Source: Gordonia zhenghanii | Lineage (GTDB): Bacteria; Actinomycetota; Actinomycetes; Mycobacteriales; Mycobacteriaceae | Reading direction: 5' to 3' | Assembly: GCF_021738965.1 (NCBI RefSeq) | Contig: NZ_JAKKOQ010000001.1 | Coordinates: forward strand, 186,001 to 250,000 | DNA length: 64,000 nt | Part shown: positions 53,363 to 62,745 of the stretch, piece by piece | Numbering within the stretch: the first letter of the stretch is position 1 | How the letters are laid out: every line of letters starts with the position of its first letter | Notes under the pieces: generated by a model | Told to the model about the DNA's origin: nothing | What the model saw: the letters and a program-made list of their open reading frames with translations, nothing else | Database searches by the model: none | Position numbers and translations under genes: made by a program

Positions 53363-53800
53363 TCAGCCGAAGATCGTGGTGAACTTCTCGAGGGAAGTAT
53401 GGATGTCGCTCTTTACTGCGAGGGCAGCGGCTTTGCCGACCGGGCCCATCAGCGGGAGACCGCCGAGGTCGATGAGGAAACTGATCGTGGAGCCGTCGCC
53501 GTCGGGCTTGATCGTCAGGTTCAGCTTCGCTTTGACGCCGCCCTTGCCCGCGCCCTTCAAAGCGACTTCGTTGGGCCGATCGAACTTCTCGACCTCCCAC
53601 GTGAACCGGACGCGCGTGCCCTTCGCTTTGATCACTGACGACAGCGTGGTGCCTTTGCCGAGTTCGTCGGCGGCGGGCAGGGCACTGCGCCAGCCGTCGT
53701 GCAGCACCAGCCACTCGTCGTAACGGGAGAGGTCGGCGGCCGCCGCGAAGGTATCCTCGGGCGACAGATCGACATGAATGGAGTCACTCGTCTTGGCCAT
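53363..53800 (-). CDS. SRPBCC-family protein, Rv0910-like
   Basis: 145 residues, START/Bet v1-like fold: MAKTSDSIHVDLSPEDTFAA, DLSRYDEWLVLHDGW, KFDRPNEVALKGAG, then TSLEKFTTIF at the end. In M. tuberculosis the matching protein Rv0910 is listed as the toxin of an Rv0909-Rv0910 pair. Here its antitoxin-like partner (54457-54690) is separated by a DNA glycosylase gene. Its start codon overlaps the divergent glycosylase ATG within one CATG. Confidence 0.82.
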   Translation of the reverse strand: MAKTSDSIHVDLSPEDTFAAAADLSRYDEWLVLHDGWRSALPAADELGKGTTLSSVIKAKGTRVRFTWEVEKFDRPNEVALKGAGKGGVKAKLNLTIKPDGDGSTISFLIDLGGLPLMGPVGKAAALAVKSDIHTSLEKFTTIFG

Positions 53801-54389
53801 GGTCACAGAGCCTAGCGTCTGCGCCGATGCCCGCGGACTCCTCGGGCGCATCCTCACCTCGCACGGCGTGTCCGCGGTGATCACCGAAGTCGAGGCGTAC
53901 GACGGCCCCCGTGACCCGGCATCGCACGCCTACACACGAACCCCCAGGTCAGAGACCATGTACGGGCCGGCAATGCGGCTGTACGTCTACCGGATCCACG
54001 GCCACCATTGCGCGAACATCGTGACCAGTCCGGAAGGCGAAGGGTCGGCGGTACTCATTCGAGCAGGTCGAATCGTCGACGGCCTCGACGTCGCCCGACA
54101 ACGGCGACAGACGATGGCCGAGGACGAATTCCTCGGGCGAGGACCCGGCAATCTTGCGAAGTCGCTCGGGATCACCATGGCCGACCTACGCACCGATCTG
54201 ACCGAAACGGACGGCGTCCACCTCGGCGAACGCGTTCACGAACCCGTGCGGATCGCCGCCGGCCCCCGCGTAGGAATCAGGTTGGCCGCCGACGAACCGT
54301 GGCGCTTCTGGGTTGACGGCGAGCCGTCGGTGTCCGCGTATCGGCGTCATCCGAAGGCGGGGTCTCGACTCCGCTCGACCAACGGATAA
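53799..54389 (+). CDS. 3-methyladenine DNA glycosylase (AAG/MPG family), repeat-encoded tail
   Basis: 196 residues from ATG 53799. ARGLLGRILTSHGVSAVITE, EVEAYDGPRDPASHAY (catalytic Glu), GPAMRLYVYRIHGHHCANIV and LGRGPGNLAKSLGIT are the family signatures, for excision of alkylated purines. The last ten residues (GSRLRSTNG) are read from a palindromic repeat copy, which also supplies the TAA stop. An alternative start at 53778 would extend seven codons into the antisense SRPBCC gene. Confidence 0.9.
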   Translation: MVTEPSVCADARGLLGRILTSHGVSAVITEVEAYDGPRDPASHAYTRTPRSETMYGPAMRLYVYRIHGHHCANIVTSPEGEGSAVLIRAGRIVDGLDVARQRRQTMAEDEFLGRGPGNLAKSLGITMADLRTDLTETDGVHLGERVHEPVRIAAGPRVGIRLAADEPWRFWVDGEPSVSAYRRHPKAGSRLRSTNG

Positions 54390-54450
54390 AGGCTCGACCA
54401 ACGGAAAGTAGCGCTCGACCGGCGGGGTCTCGACTCCGCTCGACCGGCGG
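54357..54450. repeat. Palindromic repeat cluster across the glycosylase 3' end
   Basis: Cores GGTCTCGACTCCGCTCGACC at 54360 and 54426, with two half copies between. The first core lies in frame at the end of the glycosylase gene. Confidence 0.85.
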
Positions 54451-54456
54451 AGGAAA

Positions 54457-54690
54457 CTACTGCTGGTTCTGCTGACCGTCGGGGTTCTGACCCTGCTGCT
54501 GCTGGCCACCCTGCTGGTTCTGCTGATCCTGGGCGCCGACTGCCTTGCGGGCAGCACCCTGTGCCTTGTCGACCTGCGAGGAGTACTTGTTGCCGGTCGC
54601 CTTGTCGATCGCGTCGCCGCCCTTCTCGATGAGATTCGGGTTCGAGCGCAGTGCGTTCTTTGCCTTGTTAACCAGTCCTGAAAGATCCAT
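54457..54690 (-). CDS. Small antitoxin-like protein, Rv0909/MT0933 family
   Basis: 77 residues: MDLSGLVNKAKNALRSNPNL, IEKGGDAIDKATGNKYSSQV match the short MT0933-like family; the C-terminal third is almost pure Gln/Gly/Asn. In M. tuberculosis Rv0909 is the annotated antitoxin to Rv0910. No Shine-Dalgarno is visible, but TATACT (54703-54698, minus strand) lies seven bases before the ATG, as expected for a leaderless mRNA. Confidence 0.82.
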   Translation of the reverse strand: MDLSGLVNKAKNALRSNPNLIEKGGDAIDKATGNKYSSQVDKAQGAARKAVGAQDQQNQQGGQQQQGQNPDGQQNQQ

Positions 54691-54697
54691 GGGCCGA

Positions 54698-54703
54698 AGT
54701 ATA
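54698..54703 (-). promoter_or_regulatory. Candidate -10 element for a leaderless antitoxin-like mRNA
   Basis: TATACT on the minus strand, seven bases upstream of ATG 54690. Transcription would start at or next to the A of the start codon. It lies between the CtpE-like stop and the small gene. Confidence 0.45.
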
Positions 54704-54704
54704 G

Positions 54705-57335
54705 TCACCGACCGCCGCGCTCTGCTGGCCGACGGCGATCCAAAATCGCGCCGAGCATCCGCGAGCTCACCTCGACTGCGACACACCCGACAAGAGCACA
54801 GATTCCGGCGACCGCCATCATCCCGGCGTTCGACGAGTCGAGGTGGAACATCCGCTGCGTGAACGGCACCGTGAAGATCCCGACGTACGCGAGGACCGAG
54901 ACTCCGACGAGCAGCAGCTTCCACCACGTGTACGGACGTGCGACGACGGCCAGAACGTAGACGGCGATCGCGATCATCGTCGCCAACGCGGCGGTGGCGG
55001 CCTGGGTCTGCTGGGCGCCGATCGCCTGCGACGCACTCGCGATCGCCGCGACCGAGTCGGACGGCGCCAACAGCACCTCCCCCGTGTAGCCCGCCAACGC
55101 GGCCGAGTAGTCGCGGTTCACGACCATGAAGCAGACGAACGTCGCGATCCCGATGATGATGCCGTTCGGGATGGCCTGAGTCAGGACGCGGCGGACGAAT
55201 CCGGTCTTCGCGCGCTCGTTGTTCGGAGCGAGCGAGAGGATGAACGCCGGGATGCCGATCGTGAACCACGCGGAGATCGTCACGTGGATCGGCTGGAACG
55301 GGTAGCTGACCGCGTCCCACCCGAACGCTTTGGCGAGCAGGCCGGTGATGCCGACGAGGAGGGCCAGCAGTACGGCGTACACGGTCTTGGTGAGGAACAG
55401 GTTCGAGACGCGTTCGATGTTGCCGATGACGCGGCGACCCTCACCGACCACATACGGAAGGGTCGCGAACTTGTTGTCCAACAGGACGATCTGCGCGACG
55501 GAACGAGCCGCGGACGACCCCGACCCCATCGCGACACCGATGTCGGCGTCCTTGAGGGCGAGCACGTCGTTGACGCCGTCGCCGGTCATCGCGACCGTAT
55601 GCCCCTCGCCTTGCAACGACGAGACCATCGCGCGCTTCTGATCGGGGCGGACACGGCCGAACGCGTCGGCCTCGTCGATCATCTGCCCGAGTTCCGGCTC
55701 CTGCGTCGGCAGCTTCCGCGCGTCGACGGCCGACTCCGGGTCGCCGAGGCCGAGCGACGCGGCGACCGCACCGACCGACAACGCGTTGTCACCGGAGATC
55801 ACCTTGACCGCGACGTCCTGCGAATCGAAGTACTCGATGGTGCCGCGTGCGTCAGGGCGGACCCGCTGCTCGAGAACGATCAGGCCGGCAGGCGTGATCG
55901 CTCCGGGGAGGTTGGGGGGTCTCGACTCCGCTCGACCAACGTGCGGGGGTCTCGACTCCGCTCGACCGGCGGTGGGGGCTCGACCGGCGGTGGGGGGTCT
56001 CGACTCCGCTCGACCAGCGTGCGGGGGCTCGGAGTCGACAGGCATGTCGCAAGTGGCGACGAGAAGGATGCGCAGCCCGGTGGATCCGAGGTCCTGCGCG
56101 AGACGCGCGACGTCCGAGTCGGGGTCGAGTAGCACGTCGGGTGCGCCGATCAACCAGTTGCCGCGGTCGGCGCCGTCGGCGTCGACGAACGAGATTCCGG
56201 AGAACTTGTTGGCGGAGCTGAACGGCAGGATCGCGGACGTCGACCAGCTGGGTGCGTCCGGGTAGGCCTCGGCGAGCGCCTGAATACTGGCGTTGGGGCG
56301 GGGGTCGGCCGCGGCCAGCGCGGCCATCGCGGTCTGCACGTCGACCGGGTCGACGCCGTCGTCGACCACCCGGATCTCCGACAGGCGCATCCCGTTCTCG
56401 GTGAGGGTTCCGGTCTTGTCGGTGCAGACGACGTCCACCCGGGCCAGGCCCTCGATCGCGGGTAGCTCGTTGACCAGACACTGCCGTTGGCCGAGGCGGA
56501 CGACGCCGACCGCGAACGCGATCGACGTCATCAGGACCAACCCCTCGGGCACCATCGGAACGAGGGCGGCGACCATGCCGAGCAGCGCCGTCTTGATTCC
56601 GTTCTCACTGATGAACAGCTGGTTGACGATCGTCAGAATGCCCGCGGGAATCAGTAGCCAGGTGATGACCTTGAGAATCTTGTCGATGCCCGACCGGAGT
56701 TCGGAGGAGACGAGCGTGAATTTGCTGGCCTCCGCAGCGAGCTGAGCGGCGTACGCGTCGGCGCCGACTTTCGTCGCACGGTAGGCGCCCGAGCCGGAGA
56801 CGACGAAGCTGCCCGACATGATCTCGTCGCCGATCGCCTTGTCGACCGCGTCCGCCTCACCGGTCAGCAACGACTCGTCGATGTCGAGCGCCTCGGACTC
56901 GACCGCCTCGCCGTCGACGACGACCTGGTCGCCGGGCCCGAGTTCGATGATGTCGCCGAGCACTACCTGGTCGGGAGCGATCTCGGTCGCCGTACCATCG
57001 CGCCGGACGATGGGCCTGGTCTGACCGACGATCGCCAACCGGTCGAGAGTCCGCTTGGCGCGGATCTCCTGGATGATGCCGATACCGCTGTTGGCGATGA
57101 TCAACAGCCCGAACAGACCGTTGATGAACGAACCGGTGAACGCGACGATCGCGAACAGCACACCGAGAATCGCGTTGATGCGGGTGAAGACGTTGGCCTT
57201 CACGATGTCGGCGACGCTGCGGCCGGACTTGTCCGGCACCGTGTTCGCCTGGCCTGCGGCAAGCCGTTCAGCGACCTCCGCAGAGGTCAGGCCGGGCATC
57301 CGGTCCGTCCCCGCGCTCGCCTTCGTCGTGCTCAT
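54705..57335 (-). CDS. ctpE: P-type cation ATPase, CtpE-like, with intragenic repeat
   Basis: 876 residues; mycobacterial CtpE (linked to calcium homeostasis) is about 800. [10 protein letters not shown] (A domain), [12 protein letters not shown] (phosphorylated Asp), [17 protein letters not shown] (hinge), [18 protein letters not shown] (ion-site helix) are intact. Between [11 protein letters not shown] and [14 protein letters not shown], in the nucleotide-binding domain, lies an insertion of about 35 residues made of GRAESRPP units from the palindromic repeat. Start ATG 57335 overlaps the MBL gene stop. Synteny with Rv0908 is clear. Confidence 0.92.
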   Translation of the reverse strand: MSTTKASAGTDRMPGLTSAEVAERLAAGQANTVPDKSGRSVADIVKANVFTRINAILGVLFAIVAFTGSFINGLFGLLIIANSGIGIIQEIRAKRTLDRLAIVGQTRPIVRRDGTATEIAPDQVVLGDIIELGPGDQVVVDGEAVESEALDIDESLLTGEADAVDKAIGDEIMSGSFVVSGSGAYRATKVGADAYAAQLAAEASKFTLVSSELRSGIDKILKVITWLLIPAGILTIVNQLFISENGIKTALLGMVAALVPMVPEGLVLMTSIAFAVGVVRLGQRQCLVNELPAIEGLARVDVVCTDKTGTLTENGMRLSEIRVVDDGVDPVDVQTAMAALAAADPRPNASIQALAEAYPDAPSWSTSAILPFSSANKFSGISFVDADGADRGNWLIGAPDVLLDPDSDVARLAQDLGSTGLRILLVATCDMPVDSEPPHAGRAESRPPTAGRAPTAGRAESRPPHVGRAESRPPNLPGAITPAGLIVLEQRVRPDARGTIEYFDSQDVAVKVISGDNALSVGAVAASLGLGDPESAVDARKLPTQEPELGQMIDEADAFGRVRPDQKRAMVSSLQGEGHTVAMTGDGVNDVLALKDADIGVAMGSGSSAARSVAQIVLLDNKFATLPYVVGEGRRVIGNIERVSNLFLTKTVYAVLLALLVGITGLLAKAFGWDAVSYPFQPIHVTISAWFTIGIPAFILSLAPNNERAKTGFVRRVLTQAIPNGIIIGIATFVCFMVVNRDYSAALAGYTGEVLLAPSDSVAAIASASQAIGAQQTQAATAALATMIAIAVYVLAVVARPYTWWKLLLVGVSVLAYVGIFTVPFTQRMFHLDSSNAGMMAVAGICALVGCVAVEVSSRMLGAILDRRRPAERGGR
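55915..56035. repeat. Intragenic repeat inside the CtpE-like gene
   Basis: Cores GGTCTCGACTCCGCTCGACC at 55918, 55948 and 55996, with a truncated unit between the second and third. Spacings of 30 and 48 bases are multiples of three. On the coding strand they read G-R-A-E-S-R-P, a different frame from the ABC transporter insertion. Confidence 0.9.
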
Positions 57336-58408
57336 GCGTGTCGCTCCCACCAAGTCGGATCGTCGATCGCGGTTCCGACACGCTTGACCGCGTCGAGGGT
57401 GGAACCGGGACGGGGCACGCAGACGTCGACCCCGGCCGCTTCCGCCGCGGGCAGCAGCCGTCGGACGGGATCGCCCCACGAATGCCGCGCAAGGTTGAAA
57501 GTACCCCAATGGATCGGGATCAGAAGACTGCCCCGCGCACCACCGTTCACCAGCCCGTGAACCGTCACAGCCTCTTCCGGATTCAGGTGGATGTCGGGCC
57601 ACAGCGGGTCGTACGCGCCGATCGCGATGAGCGTCGCGTCGAACGCTCCGTGACGGTCCCCGACCTCGCGGTACTCGTCGGTGAAGCCGGTGTCGCCCGA
57701 GAAGAAGAACGAGTGCGACGGCCCGGTGACGCCCCAGCTCGCCCAGAGCGTCTCGTTCCTGGTGAAACCGCGGCCCGAGAAGTGGCGGGCCGGGTGCGCG
57801 TCGAACGTCAGAGGCGTGCCACGCACCGAGACGTCGACGCTGCCGTGCCAGTCGGCGGTGCGGATCCGGTCGGCCCCGACGCCCCAGTGTCGTAGATGGG
57901 CGTCGACGCCGATCGGTGCGACGAACAGCGCGTCCGGCTGTGTCCGCGCGATCCTCGTGACCGTTCCGGTGTCGAGATGGTCGTAGTGGTCGTGGCTGAG
58001 CAGCACCACGTCGACGGGCGGCAACTCCGCCGCCGCGACCGGCACGTTGTGCATGCGCTTGGGTCCGACGAGTTGCGACGGCGAGCAGCGCGCGCTCAGC
58101 ACCGGGTCAAGCAGCACACGGACTCCGTCGACGTCGATGAGCGCCGTGGCGTGCCCGAGCCAGGTGATCGACAGCGCCGCGGGCTCGTCGGAGACGGCGG
58201 GCTGCAGCACGGGGATCACCCCTGCGGGTGCGCCCGGCCTGCGGAGCATGTCGACGAAGACACCAGGCCCCGGCCCGCTCCCCGCCGCCGGAGCGGCCTC
58301 TCGGTTGGCGAAGACACCGCCCGACAGGTTCGGCGAGCCTGCGGTGGCCTCGGCGATCGCAGCGGTCGATGCGCCCATCGCGCGCAATGGTCCAGGAATG
58401 AGAGTCAC
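57332..58408 (-). CDS. MBL-fold metallohydrolase (NAPE-PLD/UlaG-like), Rv0906-like
   Basis: 358 residues. [15 protein letters not shown]-type start of the fold ([12 protein letters not shown] here), metal motif [11 protein letters not shown] (HxHxDH), [12 protein letters not shown] and the final [15 protein letters not shown] histidine. The family hydrolyses phosphodiester or lactone bonds; the actual substrate is unknown. I use GTG 58408; an in-frame ATG at 58516 is further upstream. Position before ctpE equals Rv0906. Confidence 0.87.
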   Translation of the reverse strand: MTLIPGPLRAMGASTAAIAEATAGSPNLSGGVFANREAAPAAGSGPGPGVFVDMLRRPGAPAGVIPVLQPAVSDEPAALSITWLGHATALIDVDGVRVLLDPVLSARCSPSQLVGPKRMHNVPVAAAELPPVDVVLLSHDHYDHLDTGTVTRIARTQPDALFVAPIGVDAHLRHWGVGADRIRTADWHGSVDVSVRGTPLTFDAHPARHFSGRGFTRNETLWASWGVTGPSHSFFFSGDTGFTDEYREVGDRHGAFDATLIAIGAYDPLWPDIHLNPEEAVTVHGLVNGGARGSLLIPIHWGTFNLARHSWGDPVRRLLPAAEAAGVDVCVPRPGSTLDAVKRVGTAIDDPTWWERHA

Positions 58409-58568
58409 GGATCCAGAGTATGTCGCGGCGCCGACCGGCAGGCGCGGCGATTGGACCAGGGGGCGGCGGAACGCATGTCGGGAGTTCAGTCGACAATGAA
58501 ATGAGAGCTGTGTCATGATTATCGCGAAAGTTGATCGATCGATCTACTTCGACGAAAGGGGAGGCGAC

Positions 58569-59798
58569 ATGCACCGCGACTACCGACCCGACTGGACCGC
58601 CGTCGACGACGCGGTCCGCCGCGCCGGCCTCGACTCCCCCGTCATCGCACTCGATCTCGACGCGCTCGACGCGAACATCGACGATCTCCGCCGCCGCGCG
58701 AACGGCGTCCCGATCCGCGTCGCGTCGAAGTCGCTACGGATCCGCTCGATGATCGACCGCGTCCTCGACCGCGACGGCTTCGCCGGCGTCCTAGCGTACG
58801 ACGCCGCCGAAGCACATTGGCTCGCAACCGAATCCAAGATCGGCGACGTCCTGCTCGGCTACCCGACCTGCAGGCGTGAAGCCCTCGCAGCGCTCCTCGT
58901 CGACGAGCAGGCGTGCTCCCGAGTGACCCTCCTCGTCGACGATCCAGGACATCTGGACATCGTCGACTCCGTGCTGCCGCCAGAGCGTCGTCCGACCGTC
59001 CGCGTGGCCATCGATCTCGACGCGTCACTGCGGGCCGCGGGCGGACGCCTACACCTCGGCGTCCGTCGCTCCCCTGTCCACACCGTCGCCCAGGCGACCG
59101 CCCTCGCCCGCACCATCGAGTCGCGCGACGGCTTCCGACTTGTCGGCGTGATGTCGTACGAAGCGCAGGTCGCGGGCGTCGCAAACGACGTCGACGGCAA
59201 AGCCGCGATGAACAGTGCGGTCCGCGCGATGCAGGCGGTGTCGATGCGCGAGATCCGGCACCGGCGAGGCGCAGTCGTCTCGGCGTTGCGCCGGATCGCC
59301 GACCTCGAGATCGTCAACGCTGGCGGCACCGGATCGCTCGAAGAGACGTCGAAGGACGCCTCGGTGACCGACATCGCCGCCGGATCGGGCCTCTTCGGCG
59401 GCCACCTGTTCGACAACTACCGGCACTTCCGCCCGGCCCCGGCGATGGCGTTCGGCCTCGACGTCCTGCGGCGTCCTGCCGACGGAATGATCACGTGCGG
59501 CGGCGGCGGATGGATCGCGTCGGGCCCGCCCGGACTCGACCGGCTGCCGAAGCCCGTCTGGCCCGAAGGCCTCGAGTACGTCGGCACCGAGTCGGCGGGC
59601 GAGGTGCAGACCCCGCTCTCCGGCGCCGCCGCCGACGGTTTGTCGATCGGCGATCGAGTGTGGTTCCGCCACACCAAGTCCGGCGAGGTCTGCGAACGAT
59701 CCGAGCGGGTGGCGTTGATCCAACGCGATGCGGGCGGCGACGCGCACGTCGTCGACGTCGTACCTACGTACCGAGGCGAAGGGAAGTGTTTCCTGTGA
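58569..59798 (+). CDS. Fold-type III PLP enzyme (alanine racemase N-like / D-threonine aldolase-like)
   Basis: 409 residues. PVIALDLDALDANIDDLRRR and GVPIRVASKSLRIRSM include the Schiff-base Lys in the first strand-helix unit; MSYEAQVAGV, NAGGTGSLEET and the late HTKSGEVCERSERVALI with its His/Cys-type metal-binding end resemble D-threonine aldolase/D-serine dehydratase. Start ATG 58569 has AAAGGGGAGG upstream; the longer frame at 58515 lacks such a site. Overlaps the lactone oxidase gene by four bases, a pairing I have seen repeatedly in actinobacteria. Confidence 0.83.
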   Translation: MHRDYRPDWTAVDDAVRRAGLDSPVIALDLDALDANIDDLRRRANGVPIRVASKSLRIRSMIDRVLDRDGFAGVLAYDAAEAHWLATESKIGDVLLGYPTCRREALAALLVDEQACSRVTLLVDDPGHLDIVDSVLPPERRPTVRVAIDLDASLRAAGGRLHLGVRRSPVHTVAQATALARTIESRDGFRLVGVMSYEAQVAGVANDVDGKAAMNSAVRAMQAVSMREIRHRRGAVVSALRRIADLEIVNAGGTGSLEETSKDASVTDIAAGSGLFGGHLFDNYRHFRPAPAMAFGLDVLRRPADGMITCGGGGWIASGPPGLDRLPKPVWPEGLEYVGTESAGEVQTPLSGAAADGLSIGDRVWFRHTKSGEVCERSERVALIQRDAGGDAHVVDVVPTYRGEGKCFL

Positions 59799-61099
59799 CC
59801 GGAACCTGGACCAACTGGGGCGGCACCGTCTCGTATACACCCGCCGCGGTGATCACGCCCCGCACCGTCGACGAGCTCGCCGACGAGGTGCGCCGGGCCG
59901 CCGAGCGCGGCGGCACGGTGAAGCCGGTCGGCGCGGGCCACAGCTTCACACCGATCGCCGTCGCACCGGGAGTCCAGGTGAACCTGTCCGGGCTGCGCGG
60001 CGTCCGAGGCGTCGACGTAGACCGCAAACGCGTGACCCTCGCTGCCGGAACTCATCTGCACGAGATCCCCGCGATTCTGGAGCCGCTCGGCCTGGCGATG
60101 GAGAACCTCGGGGACATCGACCGTCAGACCATCGCAGGAGCCGTGTCCACCGGCACCCACGGAACCGGCGGACGATTCGGCGGCATCTCCACGCAGATCT
60201 GCGGGGTCCAACTCGTCGACGGCACGGGAACGATCCGGGACATCGGCCCGGACGACCCCGACCTGAAGGCCGCAGCCCTCGGACTCGGCGCGCTCGGCGT
60301 CCTCACCGAAGTGACCCTTCAGTGCGTCGACGCGTTCGCCGTCCGCGCCGCGGAGGGGCCCGCCGACGCCGACGAGGTGTTCGACGGATTCGCCGACCGC
60401 GTCGCCGAATTCGACCACTACGAGTTCTACTGGTTCCCGCACACGAGCAGGACGCTCACGAAGTCGAACACCCGACTGCCCGCGGACACCCCGGCCGACG
60501 GCCCGAGTCCGCTGCGCCGCTACATCGACGACGAACTCCTCGCCAACCGCACGCTCGGCGCACTGTCGGCCGTGGGATCACGGATTCCGCGCATCGTCCC
60601 GGCCGTCAATCAGGTGGTCGGACGGGCCGTGTCCGCCCGCACGTACACCGACCGCTCGGACAAGATCTTCGTCTCCGACCGCGGCGTGCGCTTCCGCGAG
60701 ATGGAGTATGCGATCGGCGCGGCCGACGTGCCCGACGTACTCCGCCAGATTCGCTCGCTCATCGACCGCAAGCACCGGATCAGCTTTCCGATCGAGGTGC
60801 GCACCGCCGCCGCGGACGATCTGATGCTGTCGACCGCGACGGGTCGCGCGACCGGATACATCGCTGTGCACCGCTTCCACCGGGACGATCTCGCATCCTC
60901 GCAGGAGTACTTCCGCGACGTCGAAGAGATCATGATCGCTCACGGCGGCCGTCCCCACTGGGGCAAGCTGCACACGCGCGACGCCGTCTACTTCCGCGAG
61001 GTGTATCCCCGGTTCGACGAGTTCCTCGCCGTACGCGAACGCTTCGACCCGCAGCGGGTGTTCGCCAACCCGTACCTGGAGGCGGTGCTCGGCGCCTGA
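59795..61099 (+). CDS. FAD-linked aldonolactone oxidase (D-arabinono-1,4-lactone / L-gulonolactone type)
   Basis: 434 residues, VAO/PCMH flavoprotein family. TPRTVDELADEVRRAAERGG and VGAGHSFTPIAV are the FAD-binding entrance; STGTHGTGGRFGGISTQI surrounds the flavin; the C-terminal GRPHWGKLHTRDAVYF contains the HWGK motif of aldonolactone oxidoreductases. No covalent-FAD His can be assigned with certainty. GTG start overlaps the upstream stop. Confidence 0.9.
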   Translation: MTGTWTNWGGTVSYTPAAVITPRTVDELADEVRRAAERGGTVKPVGAGHSFTPIAVAPGVQVNLSGLRGVRGVDVDRKRVTLAAGTHLHEIPAILEPLGLAMENLGDIDRQTIAGAVSTGTHGTGGRFGGISTQICGVQLVDGTGTIRDIGPDDPDLKAAALGLGALGVLTEVTLQCVDAFAVRAAEGPADADEVFDGFADRVAEFDHYEFYWFPHTSRTLTKSNTRLPADTPADGPSPLRRYIDDELLANRTLGALSAVGSRIPRIVPAVNQVVGRAVSARTYTDRSDKIFVSDRGVRFREMEYAIGAADVPDVLRQIRSLIDRKHRISFPIEVRTAAADDLMLSTATGRATGYIAVHRFHRDDLASSQEYFRDVEEIMIAHGGRPHWGKLHTRDAVYFREVYPRFDEFLAVRERFDPQRVFANPYLEAVLGA

Positions 61100-61122
61100 C
61101 CGGCGCCTCTACTAGCCGCTGG

Positions 61123-61854
61123 CTACTCGCCGCGGAACACGGGAGCGCGCTTCTCCTCGCGGGCGGCGCGCGCCTCCTTAGCGTCGTCGCTCATCCACGC
61201 GGCCACCATCGCGTCGTACCGATCCTTCGGAGCCTCATCGCGCGCACCGTCGCCGGTGAGCACCATCTTGTAATGGCGCAGCGTGAGCGGCGCGAAGCCC
61301 GCGATGGTGTCGGCCCAGTGTCGTGCGTCGGCGAGATCGCCGATCTTATTGGCGAAGCCGAGTCCGTACGCGCGGTCGGCGGTCAGCGGATCGCACCCGA
61401 TCAGGATGCCGCGGGCGGGCCCGCCGCCGACCAGTGACACGAGGCGACGGATGGTCCACTCGTCCAGCGCGACGCCGATCTTCGCCGCCGGGATGCCGAC
61501 GACGGCGTCGGCGGCCATGACACGGAGGTCGGCAGCCATCGCGAGTTGGAGGCCGCCGCCGAGCGCCGGTCCGTTGACCGCGGCGATCACCGGGATCGGC
61601 GTCGACTCGATCTGTTCGATCACCTCGACGAGACGTTCGGGGAACTCCGGATCGTACACCGGCCCCGACAGGTCGGCGCCCGCGCTGAACACCGATCCGC
61701 GCCCGGTGAGGACGATGACGCGCGCACCGCTGTCGACGGCGTCGGTGAATGCCTGCGACAGGTCGCGCAGCATGTCGTAGTCGAGGGCGTTGCGCTTGCT
61801 CTCACGGGCCAGCTCGATGGTGGTGACGGGGCCGTCTGCGGTGCTCACGATCAT
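61123..61854 (-). CDS. echA6: Enoyl-CoA hydratase/isomerase family protein, EchA6-like
   Basis: 243 residues, crotonase fold: SKRNALDYDMLRDL, GSVFSAGADLSG (oxyanion hole) and PVIAAVNGPALGGGLQLAMA are clear. Glu pairs typical of true hydratases are not obvious around the second site (AADAVVGIPAAKIGV), consistent with mycobacterial EchA6, described as a non-catalytic acyl-CoA shuttle. Start ATG 61854 gives the standard N-terminus. Synteny with Rv0905 supports the symbol. Confidence 0.85.
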   Translation of the reverse strand: MIVSTADGPVTTIELARESKRNALDYDMLRDLSQAFTDAVDSGARVIVLTGRGSVFSAGADLSGPVYDPEFPERLVEVIEQIESTPIPVIAAVNGPALGGGLQLAMAADLRVMAADAVVGIPAAKIGVALDEWTIRRLVSLVGGGPARGILIGCDPLTADRAYGLGFANKIGDLADARHWADTIAGFAPLTLRHYKMVLTGDGARDEAPKDRYDAMVAAWMSDDAKEARAAREEKRAPVFRGE

Positions 61855-61887
61855 GGAGGCAGAGTACCCAGACGGCACGCGGTGCGT

Positions 61888-62664
61888 TCAGTCGGTACTG
61901 AGCCCTCGCCTGCGCCAGCGGACCTCGAGTCCGTCGAGAAGCAGGTCGAGACCGAGACGGTAGTCGTCGTCCACGCCCACGTCATCCGCCCCACTCGGCC
62001 CCGGCTCACCGCCGACGTAGCCGCCGGAGAGCAGAAGCGGTGCGAGGTACGGCAGCCGGTCGACAGTCGCCACCCGACCGAGTTCGGCGATGGCGTCTGC
62101 TCCGAGCTCGAGATCCTCTTGACCGGCGAGATCTCGTTCGAGCCCGGCGAAGGACGCCACGTACGAGGAGAGCGCGAGAATCACCGAGATCTGTTCGCCC
62201 GCGCTGAGTTCCAGTTCCCGCAACGCATGCATCCCCCAGTCGGCGACGTACATCGACGCGGGCGTCAGCACCGATGTCGGACCGCGCGGGACGTCGAGCA
62301 TCCACAGGTGGTCGCGGTACATGCCGCGGAGCAGATCGGCCCAGGCACTGAGTTCGCTGCGCCAGCCGCTGTCGGCATCAGGCTCGGCGCGGGCCGGCAG
62401 CAACGACTCCGAGCCGATCATGAGGAGCAGCAGTTCGTCCTTGTTGAGGACGTACCGATACAGGGACATCGTGGTGAATCCGAGTTCCTTGGCGACGCGC
62501 GCCATTGTGACGGCCCCGATCCCCTCCGCGTCGGCGATCGCGATGGCCTGCTCGACGATCCGCTGATGCGAGAGTCCGCGTCGCGGACCGTTTTGCGGCT
62601 GCACGTACGTGCCCCACGCGATCGCGACGGGCCTCGGCAGTCCGCTCTCGGTCTTTTCCACCAT
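61888..62664 (-). CDS. TetR/AcrR-family transcriptional repressor
   Basis: 258 residues. The helix-turn-helix is RIVEQAIAIADAEGIGAVTMARVAKELGFTTMSLYRYVLNKDELL split here as RIVEQAIAIADAEGIGAVTM and AKELGFTTMSLYRYVLNKDE; the C-terminal domain is the tetracycline-repressor-like type common to actinobacterial efflux regulators. Divergent from the ABC exporter operon with a strong operator in between. Start at MVEKTESGLP (62664). Confidence 0.9.
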   Translation of the reverse strand: MVEKTESGLPRPVAIAWGTYVQPQNGPRRGLSHQRIVEQAIAIADAEGIGAVTMARVAKELGFTTMSLYRYVLNKDELLLLMIGSESLLPARAEPDADSGWRSELSAWADLLRGMYRDHLWMLDVPRGPTSVLTPASMYVADWGMHALRELELSAGEQISVILALSSYVASFAGLERDLAGQEDLELGADAIAELGRVATVDRLPYLAPLLLSGGYVGGEPGPSGADDVGVDDDYRLGLDLLLDGLEVRWRRRGLSTD

Positions 62665-62694
62665 GGTCCCCACCCTAGTGCCCACGGAGATCAA

Positions 62695-62745
62695 CTGTGT
62701 ACGTCGCACTCTGTGTATGTCATACTCAGTTTATGACATACACAG
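62695..62745. promoter_or_regulatory. TetR operator overlapping the exporter start codon
   Basis: CTGTGTATGTCATA (62711-62724) and TATGACATACACAG (62732-62745) are exact complements with a 7-base spacer. The right arm covers the ATG at 62733. A further half site CTGTGTACGTC (62695-62705) precedes them. Repression would block both transcription and the start region. Confidence 0.8.
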
